Positions 7,879 to 15,669 of a stretch of 23,111 nucleotides of DNA are shown here, piece by piece. A program made the translations under genes and the position numbers. The first letter of the stretch is position 1, and each line of letters starts with the position of its first letter. Source of the DNA: an uncultured Clostridia bacterium (lineage in GTDB: Bacteria > Bacillota > Clostridia > Oscillospirales > Acutalibacteraceae); NCBI GenBank assembly GCA_937876375.1, contig CALEHY010000024.1:1-23111 (forward strand), written 5' to 3'. The notes under the pieces were generated by a model. The model was given only the letters and a program-made list of their open reading frames with translations. It searched no databases and had not been told where the DNA came from.

Positions 7879-9270
7879 ATGAAGATATTTAATACAATGT
7901 CTAGAGCAAAGGAAGAATTTGTTCCAGTTGACGAAAAAGAGGTTAAGATTTACGCTTGTGGACCTACAGTGTACAACTATATCCATATCGGTAACGCAAG
8001 ACCACTTTGTGTTTTTGACGTGTTGAGAAGATATATGGAGTATCGTGGATATAATGTAAAGTTTGTACAGAATTTCACTGACGTTGATGATAAAATTATC
8101 AAGAGAGCAAATGAAGAAAATGCTACTTTTGAGGAAATTAGCGAAAAGTACATTGGTGAGTTCTGGACAGATGCACATGGTCTAAATTTTAAGGATGCAT
8201 CTGTTCATCCAAAGGCAACAGAGAATATTGATGAAATTATTGAAATCATTAAAGCACTTGAAGAAAAAGGCTTTGCTTATGCAGTTGATGGCGACGTATA
8301 TTACAGAACATTAAAGTTTGAGGAATATGGCAAGCTATCTCATCAGCCTATTGAGGACCTTCAGTCCGGGGCTAGAATAGCTGTAGGTGATAAAAAGGAA
8401 GATCCACTAGATTTTGCTCTATGGAAGTCTGCAAAAGAAGGCGAGCCTTATTGGGATTCTCCTTGGGGTAAGGGTAGACCTGGTTGGCATATCGAGTGCT
8501 CAGCTATGAACAGAAAATATCTCGGAAATACTATTGATATTCACTGTGGTGGTCAAGATCTTATTTTCCCTCATCACGAGAACGAGATTGCACAGTCAGA
8601 GGCAGCAAATGGTTGCACTTTCTCAAAGTATTGGATGCACAACGGCTACATTAATGTTGATAATGTAAAAATGTCAAAATCTCTAGGCAACTTTAAGACA
8701 GTTAGAGAAATTGCAGATGTATATGGATATGAGGTTATTAGATATTTTCTAATTTCATCACATTATCGTTCACCAATTAACTACAATCTTGATATCATTG
8801 AGCAGTGCAAGGCTGCTCTTGAGAGACTATACACATGTCGTGAATCACTTGATTTTGCTATTAAGAATGCTGAAGAAGGTGAAATTGATAACGAAATTGC
8901 CGAAATCCTAAATCAAAGAAAAGAACAGTTCATTTCCGTAATGGATGATGACCTAAATACAGCTGATGGTATTGCTACTATTTTTGAGCTTGTTAAGGAT
9001 ATAAATACTAGAATTATCGATAAGGGCGTATCAAAGGCGACCTGTGAGGCTGCAGCAAAGCTATTTGACGAGTTATGCGACGTTCTTGGCATTCTTTATA
9101 ATAGAAAGTCAAACGACCTTGATAGCGAGATTGAGGCTCTTATTCAGCAAAGACAAGAGGCAAAGAAAAACAAGGATTTTGCAACTGCTGATAAAATCAG
9201 AGATGATTTGAAAGCAAGGGGAATTATTCTAAAAGATACTCGTCAAGGTACTACATGGACTATTGAATAA
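7879..9270 (+). CDS. cysS: Cysteine--tRNA ligase
   Basis: This 463-residue class I synthetase has the HIGH-type motif HIGN at 36-39 and KMSKS at 264-268. C27 in ACGPTVYNYIH is a zinc ligand, with further ligands expected in the GWHIECSAM and FPHHENE segments, both present. The C-terminal half contains the DALR-type helical region and a basic anticodon-binding part. It attaches cysteine to tRNA-Cys. AAAGGAGA lies about 9 bases ahead of the ATG. With cysE it forms one T-box-controlled unit, ending at the hairpin 9302-9338. Length and motifs are ordinary for the family. Confidence 0.97.
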   Translation: MKIFNTMSRAKEEFVPVDEKEVKIYACGPTVYNYIHIGNARPLCVFDVLRRYMEYRGYNVKFVQNFTDVDDKIIKRANEENATFEEISEKYIGEFWTDAHGLNFKDASVHPKATENIDEIIEIIKALEEKGFAYAVDGDVYYRTLKFEEYGKLSHQPIEDLQSGARIAVGDKKEDPLDFALWKSAKEGEPYWDSPWGKGRPGWHIECSAMNRKYLGNTIDIHCGGQDLIFPHHENEIAQSEAANGCTFSKYWMHNGYINVDNVKMSKSLGNFKTVREIADVYGYEVIRYFLISSHYRSPINYNLDIIEQCKAALERLYTCRESLDFAIKNAEEGEIDNEIAEILNQRKEQFISVMDDDLNTADGIATIFELVKDINTRIIDKGVSKATCEAAAKLFDELCDVLGILYNRKSNDLDSEIEALIQQRQEAKKNKDFATADKIRDDLKARGIILKDTRQGTTWTIE

Positions 9271-9274
9271 AATA

Positions 9275-9303
9275 TAGACAAATTAATAGATTTGTGGTAA
9301 AAT
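9275..9303 (+). promoter_or_regulatory. Extended -10 promoter of the aldo/keto reductase gene
   Basis: TAGACA at 9275-9280, 17 bases, then TAAAAT at 9298-9303, preceded by TG (9295-9296) as an extended -10. The start point, near 9310, would lie inside the 5' arm of the cysS terminator hairpin. Confidence 0.6.
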
Positions 9304-9338
9304 TATAGACGAACATATCGTTCGTCTATAATTTTTTT
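9302..9338 (+). terminator. Terminator of cysE-cysS
   Basis: A perfect 13-bp stem (9302-9314 with 9320-9332) with loop ATATC, followed by TTTTTT. The ribosome site AGGAG of the next gene begins directly after the T tract, so the terminator separates two genes that are only 80 bases apart. Confidence 0.9.
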
Positions 9339-9350
9339 AGGAGATATATT

Positions 9351-10481
9351 ATGGTAGATAGAGTTAAGTTTAAGGATACCGAGGTATCAAGACTTGGTCT
9401 TGGTAATATGAGATTGCCAGTAAAAACAAAAATCAAAAGGGAAGCAAATCCTTTGATTGATTATGAAAAGGCACAGGAAATTGTTGACCTAGCATTTGAG
9501 AACGGCGTAAACTATTTTGATACAGCATATATGTATCATGCTGGAAAAAGTGAAAAGTTTATTGGTCAAGCATTAAAAAAATATCCTAGAGAGTCATATT
9601 TTCTAGCTGATAAGCTTCCTATTTGGATGTGTCCAAGAAAAGCTGACATGGAGAAGATATTCAACAAACAGCTAGAGCGCACAGGAATTGATAAATTCGA
9701 TTTTTATCTTTTACACGCATTGGATGCTGATAACTTTAAAAAATGCGAAAAATTTGGCGCATACGAGTTTCTAGAGAAGAAAAGGGCAGAGGGTCTTATT
9801 GATAATATTGGCTTTTCATTCCACGGTTCTATTGAAGCATTGAAAGATATAATTGCTGCTCATCATTGGGATTTCGCTCAAATTCAGATGAATTATCTTG
9901 ATTGGGAAAATCAAGATGCAAAAACACAGTATCAGTTACTCACTGACGCAGGTATTCCAGTAGTTGTAATGGAGCCTGTCCGTGGTGGTAAGCTAGCAGA
10001 GGTTCCAGCTGACGTTGAAGCATTGTTTAAACAAAACAAACCTGATGACTCTATCGCATCTTGGGCAATTAAGTTTGTCGCTAGCTACGATAATGTTATG
10101 ACAATCTTAAGTGGTATGAATTCACCAGAGCAGATGATGGACAATCTTTCATCGCTTACAGATTTTACACCAATGACAGAAAATGAGCTTAAAGTTTGTG
10201 CTAATGCAGCTTCTATGATTAATAATAAAAAAATTATTCCATGTACTGGCTGTGACTACTGTGCTGATTGTCCAAAAGAGGTTAAGATTAGCTCTATTTT
10301 CGCTACATATAATGATTTCCAAAATGGCGCCAAGACAAAGGATGAATGTTTAGCTGATTATAGCAAAATTGATATTAAGCATGATGAATGCGTTGCTTGT
10401 GGCAAATGTGCTAGTCATTGTCCACAGAGTATAAAAATTCCAGATCTCTTAAAGACTACTATTTCTGATTTCTTTGGATAA
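9351..10481 (+). CDS. Aldo/keto reductase with C-terminal 2x[4Fe-4S] ferredoxin domain
   Basis: The 376-residue protein joins an aldo/keto reductase barrel (residues about 1-275) to a ferredoxin-like tail. In the barrel, NYFDTAYMYHAGKSE gives the catalytic Asp and Tyr, ADKLP the Lys, and YLLHALD the His position. The tail has C298, C301, C304, C307 followed by P, and C347, C350, C353, C357 followed by P, two four-cysteine sets for [4Fe-4S] clusters. Such fused proteins are common in anaerobic Clostridia and annotated only as aldo/keto reductase; the substrate is unknown. The clusters suggest electron exchange with ferredoxin or flavodoxin besides or instead of NADPH. It is a single-gene unit. 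AGGAGA precedes the ATG. Confidence 0.93.
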   Translation: MVDRVKFKDTEVSRLGLGNMRLPVKTKIKREANPLIDYEKAQEIVDLAFENGVNYFDTAYMYHAGKSEKFIGQALKKYPRESYFLADKLPIWMCPRKADMEKIFNKQLERTGIDKFDFYLLHALDADNFKKCEKFGAYEFLEKKRAEGLIDNIGFSFHGSIEALKDIIAAHHWDFAQIQMNYLDWENQDAKTQYQLLTDAGIPVVVMEPVRGGKLAEVPADVEALFKQNKPDDSIASWAIKFVASYDNVMTILSGMNSPEQMMDNLSSLTDFTPMTENELKVCANAASMINNKKIIPCTGCDYCADCPKEVKISSIFATYNDFQNGAKTKDECLADYSKIDIKHDECVACGKCASHCPQSIKIPDLLKTTISDFFG

Positions 10482-10483
10482 AA

Positions 10484-10514
10484 AATACCCCTACTTGTAA
10501 TAAGTAGGGGTATT
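10484..10514. terminator. Bidirectional terminator between convergent genes
   Basis: A perfect 13-bp stem (10484-10496 with 10502-10514) with loop GTAAT. On the - strand it is followed by a run of T (TTTTTATCC), a good tract; on the + strand by ATTATTATAT, a weaker one. It lies between the stops of the aldo/keto reductase gene and the - strand nucleotidyltransferase-like gene. Confidence 0.88.
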
Positions 10515-10515
10515 A

Positions 10516-11667
10516 TTATATATCTAATTCCTTTTGAATTTGTGCTAGCATATTTGCATTTGTGTCATCGCCAAGAATTGATTTAATATATTTCGTGTTT
10601 TCTTTTCGTCTTTTGAATATCGCTGTAAAGAATCTTTGTATATAAGCGATAGGCAATAACCAGTGATGATTATTTGCATAGATATATGTGTTGAACATGT
10701 ATTCCTTTGGAGCAAACAGCATATTTATCAATGCTTTAGTCTTTGATCCTTGATTTGCTACACGAACAGTACCATTATCAGATATACCGTAACCGAAAAC
10801 ACCACCATCAAGAATGATTTTTGTTATATGCTCGAAAACTTCCTCATCAATGGTGTAGATAAAATCGATAGGTGTTTTAAATAGAGCCTTTGATAGCGCT
10901 ATAACAGTCTTTGATGATTTTTCAATACCCATTTGTGTACACAACCACAAAAGCTTGTCTAAATCAATATCTTCGTTTCTTAATAGCACGTCGATATCCA
11001 TCAGCTGCCTTAGTCCAACGCCACCACTTTTAAGATGCTTCAAAAAATGATTGATAACATACAATGTGTGATATAATGGCTTCAAATAATATGTAGTTCC
11101 AGATATATTATCACATAAATCAATAGAGAAATATGCTCTGTCATCTTTTGAAATACAGTCAAAATATGTTTTGAACTGGAATTCATGATTGAGATAGTTG
11201 AATACTAGTTGTGTAACAGACTCACCGGTAAGCTCAAATCCACTATCAAGTAGAACGGTTTTAACCAATTCCTTATCGTTTTCATCAATTACAATATCTG
11301 TATCTCCAGAGGTGCGTACCTCTGCAACAGGGTACAAATGACGAATAGCACCACCCTTTATGATAGTGTGATTAATATTGTTACTAGATAATATTGCTTT
11401 TGTATCTTCAATAGCCCTGAATTTTAAATCAGCAGCTTGTACAGTTTGTCCAAGTGCTTGTTTAAAATATGATATACCTTTAGCATTAGGTTTGTCCTTA
11501 TCGTCAAGCTTGTTAATTTCAAGCGCAATTATTGCAGTCAAATTATGCAATTCACCAAGCTTGAAAATGTCAGACCACTTGATATCATCAGATGGCTTTG
11601 ATTTAGGCTTTTCATTATTTAAATGTGAAGAAAGTAGCTCAATAAAATATTGTTGTGTATCGTTCAT
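10516..11667 (-). CDS. Uncharacterised nucleotidyltransferase family protein (NTP_transf_5-like)
   Basis: The 383-residue product resembles the uncharacterised nucleotidyltransferase family (Pfam NTP_transf_5). The diagnostic stretch is IKGGAIRHLYP at about 102-112, R118, then GDTDIVI at 121-127 with D122 and D124 as likely metal-binding aspartates of the fold. A second conserved block, HFLKHLKSGGVGLRQLMDID, follows near the middle. The C-terminal 100 residues are basic and less conserved. The nucleotide donor and acceptor are not known for this family, which often occurs near polysaccharide or peptide-modification genes; here its neighbours give no hint. It follows dapB past a terminator with a weak ribosome site (GCGATGAT) before the ATG, suggesting low expression. 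No promoter was identified. Confidence 0.8.
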   Translation of the reverse strand: MNDTQQYFIELLSSHLNNEKPKSKPSDDIKWSDIFKLGELHNLTAIIALEINKLDDKDKPNAKGISYFKQALGQTVQAADLKFRAIEDTKAILSSNNINHTIIKGGAIRHLYPVAEVRTSGDTDIVIDENDKELVKTVLLDSGFELTGESVTQLVFNYLNHEFQFKTYFDCISKDDRAYFSIDLCDNISGTTYYLKPLYHTLYVINHFLKHLKSGGVGLRQLMDIDVLLRNEDIDLDKLLWLCTQMGIEKSSKTVIALSKALFKTPIDFIYTIDEEVFEHITKIILDGGVFGYGISDNGTVRVANQGSKTKALINMLFAPKEYMFNTYIYANNHHWLLPIAYIQRFFTAIFKRRKENTKYIKSILGDDTNANMLAQIQKELDI

Positions 11668-11683
11668 ATCATCGCTTTAAAAT

Positions 11684-11706
11684 AAACCCCTGAAAATCAG
11701 GGGTTT
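11684..11706 (-). terminator. Terminator of asd-dapA-dapB
   Basis: A perfect 10-bp stem (11684-11693 with 11697-11706) with a 3-base loop lies just after the dapB stop. On the - strand it is followed by TTTATTTTAAAG. The next gene on that strand begins only 17 bases beyond it, so it may attenuate rather than block. Confidence 0.85.
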
Positions 11707-11712
11707 TAGTTA

Positions 11713-12465
11713 TTATTTTACAAGTTCGCCCATATCATACATACCTGCTGGCTTGCCAGCCATGTAGATTGCAGCATTTACTGCACCAACAGCAAAAACT
11801 TCCTTTGATCTAGCAGAATGTGAAAGGGTAATATTCTCATCTCTACCAGCAAAGATAATCTCATGCTCACCGACAATTGTACCACCACGAATAGCGTGAA
11901 TACCAATCTCGTTCTTTGTTCTCTTCTCACGCTTTGAGTGACGGTCATATTCATAGCGCATTGGGTTTTCAAGTTCTTCGTTAATAGCATCTGCAAGCAT
12001 TAGCGCTGTTCCAGATGGAGCATCAATCTTTTGATTGTGGTGCTGTTCGATAATCTCGATATCGAATTCATCACCAAGCACCTGAACAGCCTTCTTTGCA
12101 AGATTAACTAGAAGGTTGATACCTAGGCTATAATTATATGTAAAGAACACTGGACAGTCCTTTGATGCTTCCTTAATCTTATTCTTCTGGCAATCATCAA
12201 ATCCAGTTGTAGCAATTACTAAAGCAGTATTTGTATCTTTACCATATTGTAGCAAATCATCAAGTAGGGAAGGGTTAGAAAAATCAATGACAGCGTCAGC
12301 ATCTTCCTTTATGTCAGCAATATTTTCGTAAACAGGGAATGGTCTAGCTCCATCATTGTATTTGTCTACACCAGCGACAACTGTACAATCATCTCTTTTT
12401 GATACAATGTCTTGAATTACCTTGCCCATTTTGCCACAAGCGCCAGTAATAATAATCTTTGTCAT
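11713..12465 (-). CDS. dapB: 4-hydroxy-tetrahydrodipicolinate reductase
   Basis: The 250-residue product has the dinucleotide-binding motif GACGKMG at residues 8-14 and the catalytic/substrate block EIIEQHHNQKIDAPSGTA, which holds the conserved histidine pair, lysine and the DAPSGTA loop. It reduces hydroxy-tetrahydrodipicolinate with NAD(P)H in the diaminopimelate/lysine pathway. It lies 20 bases after dapA with the GAGG-type site ahead of its ATG, and a terminator follows. Length matches the shorter Gram-positive form. Confidence is high from motifs and from the dapA neighbour. Confidence 0.96.
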   Translation of the reverse strand: MTKIIITGACGKMGKVIQDIVSKRDDCTVVAGVDKYNDGARPFPVYENIADIKEDADAVIDFSNPSLLDDLLQYGKDTNTALVIATTGFDDCQKNKIKEASKDCPVFFTYNYSLGINLLVNLAKKAVQVLGDEFDIEIIEQHHNQKIDAPSGTALMLADAINEELENPMRYEYDRHSKREKRTKNEIGIHAIRGGTIVGEHEIIFAGRDENITLSHSARSKEVFAVGAVNAAIYMAGKPAGMYDMGELVK

Positions 12466-12485
12466 TTTAACTTCCTCAAAAAATC

Positions 12486-13376
12486 TTATTTGATAAGACC
12501 GTACTTATCCATAACACCCTTTAGATACTCGGTGTGCTCATCAGTCATTTCGCAAAGAGGCATTTTGCAAGGACCAGCATTCCAGCCCATCATATTGCAA
12601 GCAGCCTTTACAGGAATAGGATTAACCTCAATGAACATAGCGTTAGCAAGCTCTAGATACTCAGCCATCATATCAGTACACTTGTTAGCATCACCATCAA
12701 GATAAGCCTGTACCATATCGTGAGTCTCTTGTGGGCAAACATTAGCAAGTACAGAGATAACACCCTTACCGCCACAGCTCATTACAGCAGGGATTTGGTC
12801 ATCGTTACCACTCCAAATGTTAAGCTCATCACCACATAGAGCACGAATTTTCATAACCTGGGAAATATTACCAGATGCTTCCTTAACACCATTGATTCTA
12901 GGAAGCTTTGATAGCTCCTTAATAGTAGCAGGCTCAATGTTTACACCAGTTCTTGATGGAACATTGTATAGAATTAGTGGAACATTAGTAGCATCATGAT
13001 ACATTGTGTAATGCTTGATAAGACCCTTTTGTGTGCACTTGTTGTAATATGGTGTAACAAGTAGCAAAGCATCTACACCGTACTCACAAGCCTTAACAGC
13101 AAGGTCAAGGCCACACTCTGTATTGTTTGAGCCGGCACCAGCAATAACTGGAACTCTGCCATTTACATAGTCAACACAGAACTTGATTGCCTCAAGGTGA
13201 TGAATAGTCTTTAGTGTTGATGATTCACCGGTTGTACCACAGATAACGATAGCATCAGTACCATTGTCAATCTGCCAATCGATAAACTTTTTGAATTCGT
13301 CATAGTTTACTGAAAAATCATCATTCATAGGAGTGATGATTGCAACAGCTGATCCTGTAAAAACTGGTTGTTTCAT
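12486..13376 (-). CDS. dapA: 4-hydroxy-tetrahydrodipicolinate synthase
   Basis: The 296-residue TIM-barrel protein has the features of DapA: GTTGES at 47-52, the YYNK segment, Y137 in the LYNVPSRTG loop, and the Schiff-base lysine K165 in NGVKEASGN. It condenses pyruvate with aspartate semialdehyde, the product of the gene just upstream, and feeds dapB just downstream. The presence of all three genes in order supports the diaminopimelate role over related lyases such as N-acetylneuraminate lyase. AAGGAGAT precedes the ATG. It lies 19 bases after asd. Confidence 0.96.
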   Translation of the reverse strand: MKQPVFTGSAVAIITPMNDDFSVNYDEFKKFIDWQIDNGTDAIVICGTTGESSTLKTIHHLEAIKFCVDYVNGRVPVIAGAGSNNTECGLDLAVKACEYGVDALLLVTPYYNKCTQKGLIKHYTMYHDATNVPLILYNVPSRTGVNIEPATIKELSKLPRINGVKEASGNISQVMKIRALCGDELNIWSGNDDQIPAVMSCGGKGVISVLANVCPQETHDMVQAYLDGDANKCTDMMAEYLELANAMFIEVNPIPVKAACNMMGWNAGPCKMPLCEMTDEHTEYLKGVMDKYGLIK

Positions 13377-13395
13377 AATGAAATCTCCTTATAAA

Positions 13396-14478
13396 TTAGT
13401 CCATATATCCTTCTGCAGCAAGTAGCTCAGCAAGTAGTACAGCACCACCAGCAGCACCACGAAGTGTGTTGTGTGAAAGACATACGAATTTGTAATCATA
13501 CTGTGTATCTTCTCTAAGTCTACCAATAGATACAGCCATACCATTCTCTAGCATACGCTCTGTGTGAATCTGTGGTCTATCTGGCTCAGTGAAGTAGTTG
13601 AGGAAATGCTTTGGTGCAGAAGGAAGCTCAAGCTCCTGTGCTCTGCCAGCAAAATTCTCCCAAATTTCAATCATTTCAGCCTCGGTTGGCTTCTTCTCAA
13701 AGTTTACAAATACAGCACCAAGGTGACCGTTTGAAACTGGTACACGAATGCACTGTGCAGTAAAGTTAGGCTTGTCAGCGAGAGCAATATGGTCACCATC
13801 AATATGACCCATAAGCTTTAGTGGCTCTTTCTCACTCTTTTCTTCCTCACCACCAATGTAAGGGATAACATTGTCGATCATTTCTGGCCATGTGTCGAAT
13901 GTCTTACCAGCACCAGAAATAGCCTGATATGTACAAACTAGAACGTCCTTAACACCAAACTTATCGTGTAGAGGGAATAGAGCAGGTACATATGACTGTA
14001 GTGAGCAATTTGACTTAACAGCGATGAAACCACGCTTTGTACCAAGACGCTTTCTCTGCTCTGGAATAATATGGATATGCTCTGCGTTTAGCTCTGGTAC
14101 AACCATAGGAACATCTGCAGTAAATCTGTGTGCAGAGTTGTTAGATACAACTGGGCACTCATGCTTTGCATACTCTTCCTCAAGAGCTTTGATTTCGTCC
14201 TTCTTCATATTAACAGCACAGAACACAAAGTCAACCATTGAAGTGATTTCGTCAATGTCACCAGTTGCGTCCTTTACTATCATATTCTTATATTTTTCTG
14301 GAAGTTCAACGTCCATACACCACTTGCTACCAATAACCTCCTCGTAAGGCTTGCCAGCACTTCTTGCAGAAGCAGCAAGTACAACAACGTCAAACCAAGG
14401 GTGATCAGCAAGCAATGTCATAAATCTCTGACCAACCATACCGGTAGCACCTACGATACCTATCTTAAACTTTTTCAT
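13396..14478 (-). CDS. asd: Aspartate-semialdehyde dehydrogenase, archaeal/fungal-type
   Basis: The 360-residue protein reduces aspartyl phosphate to aspartate semialdehyde. GATGMVGQRF at 10-19 binds NADP; C158 in KSNCSLQSY is the catalytic cysteine; QAISGAGK and HNTLRGAAGGAVL follow. The overall pattern, including the EEEKSEKEPLKLMG segment and the RPQ...NGMAVSIGR stretch, resembles the longer archaeal/fungal class (TIGR00978) rather than the common bacterial Asd. The ATG at 14478 is chosen because AAGGAGA (14487-14493) lies 8 bases before it; the reading frame stays open upstream to 14604 with residues that do not resemble Asd and no good ribosome site. It leads asd-dapA-dapB. Confidence 0.94.
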   Translation of the reverse strand: MKKFKIGIVGATGMVGQRFMTLLADHPWFDVVVLAASARSAGKPYEEVIGSKWCMDVELPEKYKNMIVKDATGDIDEITSMVDFVFCAVNMKKDEIKALEEEYAKHECPVVSNNSAHRFTADVPMVVPELNAEHIHIIPEQRKRLGTKRGFIAVKSNCSLQSYVPALFPLHDKFGVKDVLVCTYQAISGAGKTFDTWPEMIDNVIPYIGGEEEKSEKEPLKLMGHIDGDHIALADKPNFTAQCIRVPVSNGHLGAVFVNFEKKPTEAEMIEIWENFAGRAQELELPSAPKHFLNYFTEPDRPQIHTERMLENGMAVSIGRLREDTQYDYKFVCLSHNTLRGAAGGAVLLAELLAAEGYMD

Positions 14479-14498
14479 ACTAAATTTCTCCTTAGAAC

Positions 14499-14527
14499 TT
14501 GTAATATGTTTTGATTTGCAATATAAT
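14499..14527 (+). promoter_or_regulatory. Candidate promoter of queA-tgt
   Basis: TTGTAA at 14499-14504 and TATAAT at 14522-14527 are spaced by 17 bases. The start would be near 14534, giving a 5' leader of about 90 bases. No preQ1 riboswitch is recognisable in that leader. Confidence 0.6.
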
Positions 14528-14575
14528 AGTGAAGCAATTGTTGAATTGGATACACTTTTGCATTTACGATAATAT

Positions 14576-14604
14576 ATAATATCATTATTTTTATATATAG
14601 TCAA
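14576..14604 (-). promoter_or_regulatory. Promoter of asd-dapA-dapB
   Basis: On the - strand TTGACT (14599-14604), 17 bases, then TATTAT (14576-14581). The start would be near 14569, with a leader of about 90 bases, too short for a lysine riboswitch. It points toward the queA promoter, so the two transcripts would overlap by about 35 bases. Confidence 0.7.
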
Positions 14605-14626
14605 TTATAAAATTTGGAGAATATTA

Positions 14627-15655
14627 ATGAAAACTTCGGACTTTTTCTATGAACTTCCACAAGAATTAATAGCTCAAACACCAGTTGAGCCTCGTGATTC
14701 ATCAAAATTGATGATTTTAGATAAGAACACAGGTGATGTCGATCACAAGATTTTTCACGATTTGATTGATTATCTTGAGCCAAATGATTGCCTTATTCTT
14801 AATGATACACGAGTTATTCCAGCAAGAATATACGGTGTAAAGGACGAGACCGGAGCTGTTGTAGAATTTTTACTACTAAAACAGAGTGAAAACAATGTTT
14901 GGGAATGCTTATGCAAGCCTGGAAAAAGAGCAAAAATTGGCACAAAATTCATATTTGGTGAGGGCTTGGTTGACTGTGAAGTTATTGATATCACTGAAGA
15001 TGGAAATCGTATAATCAAATTTAACTGTGATTCAAAGGAAATATACACAATTCTTGATAAAATCGGTAAAATGCCTTTGCCACCATACATTACAGCTGAG
15101 CTAAAGAATGGCGAAAGATATCAGACTGTATATTCTAAGGAACTTGGTTCAGCTGCTGCACCAACAGCTGGTCTACATTTTACCAACGAAATGCTAGAAA
15201 GAATCAAACAAAAGGATGTTAAAATTGGTTATGTAACATTACATGTTGGTCTTGGTACATTTAGACCTGTTAAGGTTGATGATGTTACAAAGCACAAAAT
15301 GCATACAGAGCATTATGTAATGCCACAAGAAACAGCTGATTTGATTAATGAAACAAAGAAAATTGGTGGTAGAGTTATTAGTGTAGGTACAACTAGTACA
15401 AGAACACTTGAATCAGTTGCAACAAAGAATGGTTGTATTTGTGCCGATGAGGATGATACAAGTATTTTTATCTATCCTGGATATGAGTTTAAATGTGTTG
15501 ATGCTTTAGTTACAAATTTTCATTTGCCAGAAAGCACATTAATAATGCTAATTTCTGCTTTTGCTGGATATGACAATGTAATGAATGCATATAATATAGC
15601 CGTTAATGAGAAATACAGATTTTTCTCATTTGGTGATGCTATGTTTATTAATTGA
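14627..15655 (+). CDS. queA: tRNA preQ1(34) S-adenosylmethionine ribosyltransferase-isomerase
   Basis: The 342-residue product has the QueA blocks RDSSKLMILD, LNDTRVIPARIYG, AAPTAGLHFT, HVGLGTFRPV and FHLPESTLIMLISAFAG in the usual order. It transfers and isomerises the ribosyl part of S-adenosylmethionine onto preQ1 at the tRNA wobble base, giving epoxyqueuosine. GGAGAA precedes the ATG by 8 bases. It is 14 bases upstream of tgt, whose product supplies its substrate, so the pair covers two consecutive steps of queuosine synthesis. The final reductase (QueG or QueH) is not in the window. Confidence 0.97.
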   Translation: MKTSDFFYELPQELIAQTPVEPRDSSKLMILDKNTGDVDHKIFHDLIDYLEPNDCLILNDTRVIPARIYGVKDETGAVVEFLLLKQSENNVWECLCKPGKRAKIGTKFIFGEGLVDCEVIDITEDGNRIIKFNCDSKEIYTILDKIGKMPLPPYITAELKNGERYQTVYSKELGSAAAPTAGLHFTNEMLERIKQKDVKIGYVTLHVGLGTFRPVKVDDVTKHKMHTEHYVMPQETADLINETKKIGGRVISVGTTSTRTLESVATKNGCICADEDDTSIFIYPGYEFKCVDALVTNFHLPESTLIMLISAFAGYDNVMNAYNIAVNEKYRFFSFGDAMFIN

Positions 15656-15669
15656 TTGAGGATTATATA

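Noticed and set aside
13976..14347. Open frame on the + strand inside asd
   Set aside because: It is antisense to the conserved Asd coding region and has no ribosome site or recognisable motif.
14479..14604. A 402-residue version of Asd starting at 14604
   Set aside because: The extra 42 residues do not resemble any Asd N-terminus, there is no ribosome site there, and the stretch contains the promoter elements; AAGGAGA supports the start at 14478.
14479..14626. A preQ1 riboswitch ahead of queA or a lysine riboswitch ahead of asd
   Set aside because: No preQ1 aptamer core was recognisable and both leaders, about 90 bases, are too short for a lysine riboswitch.
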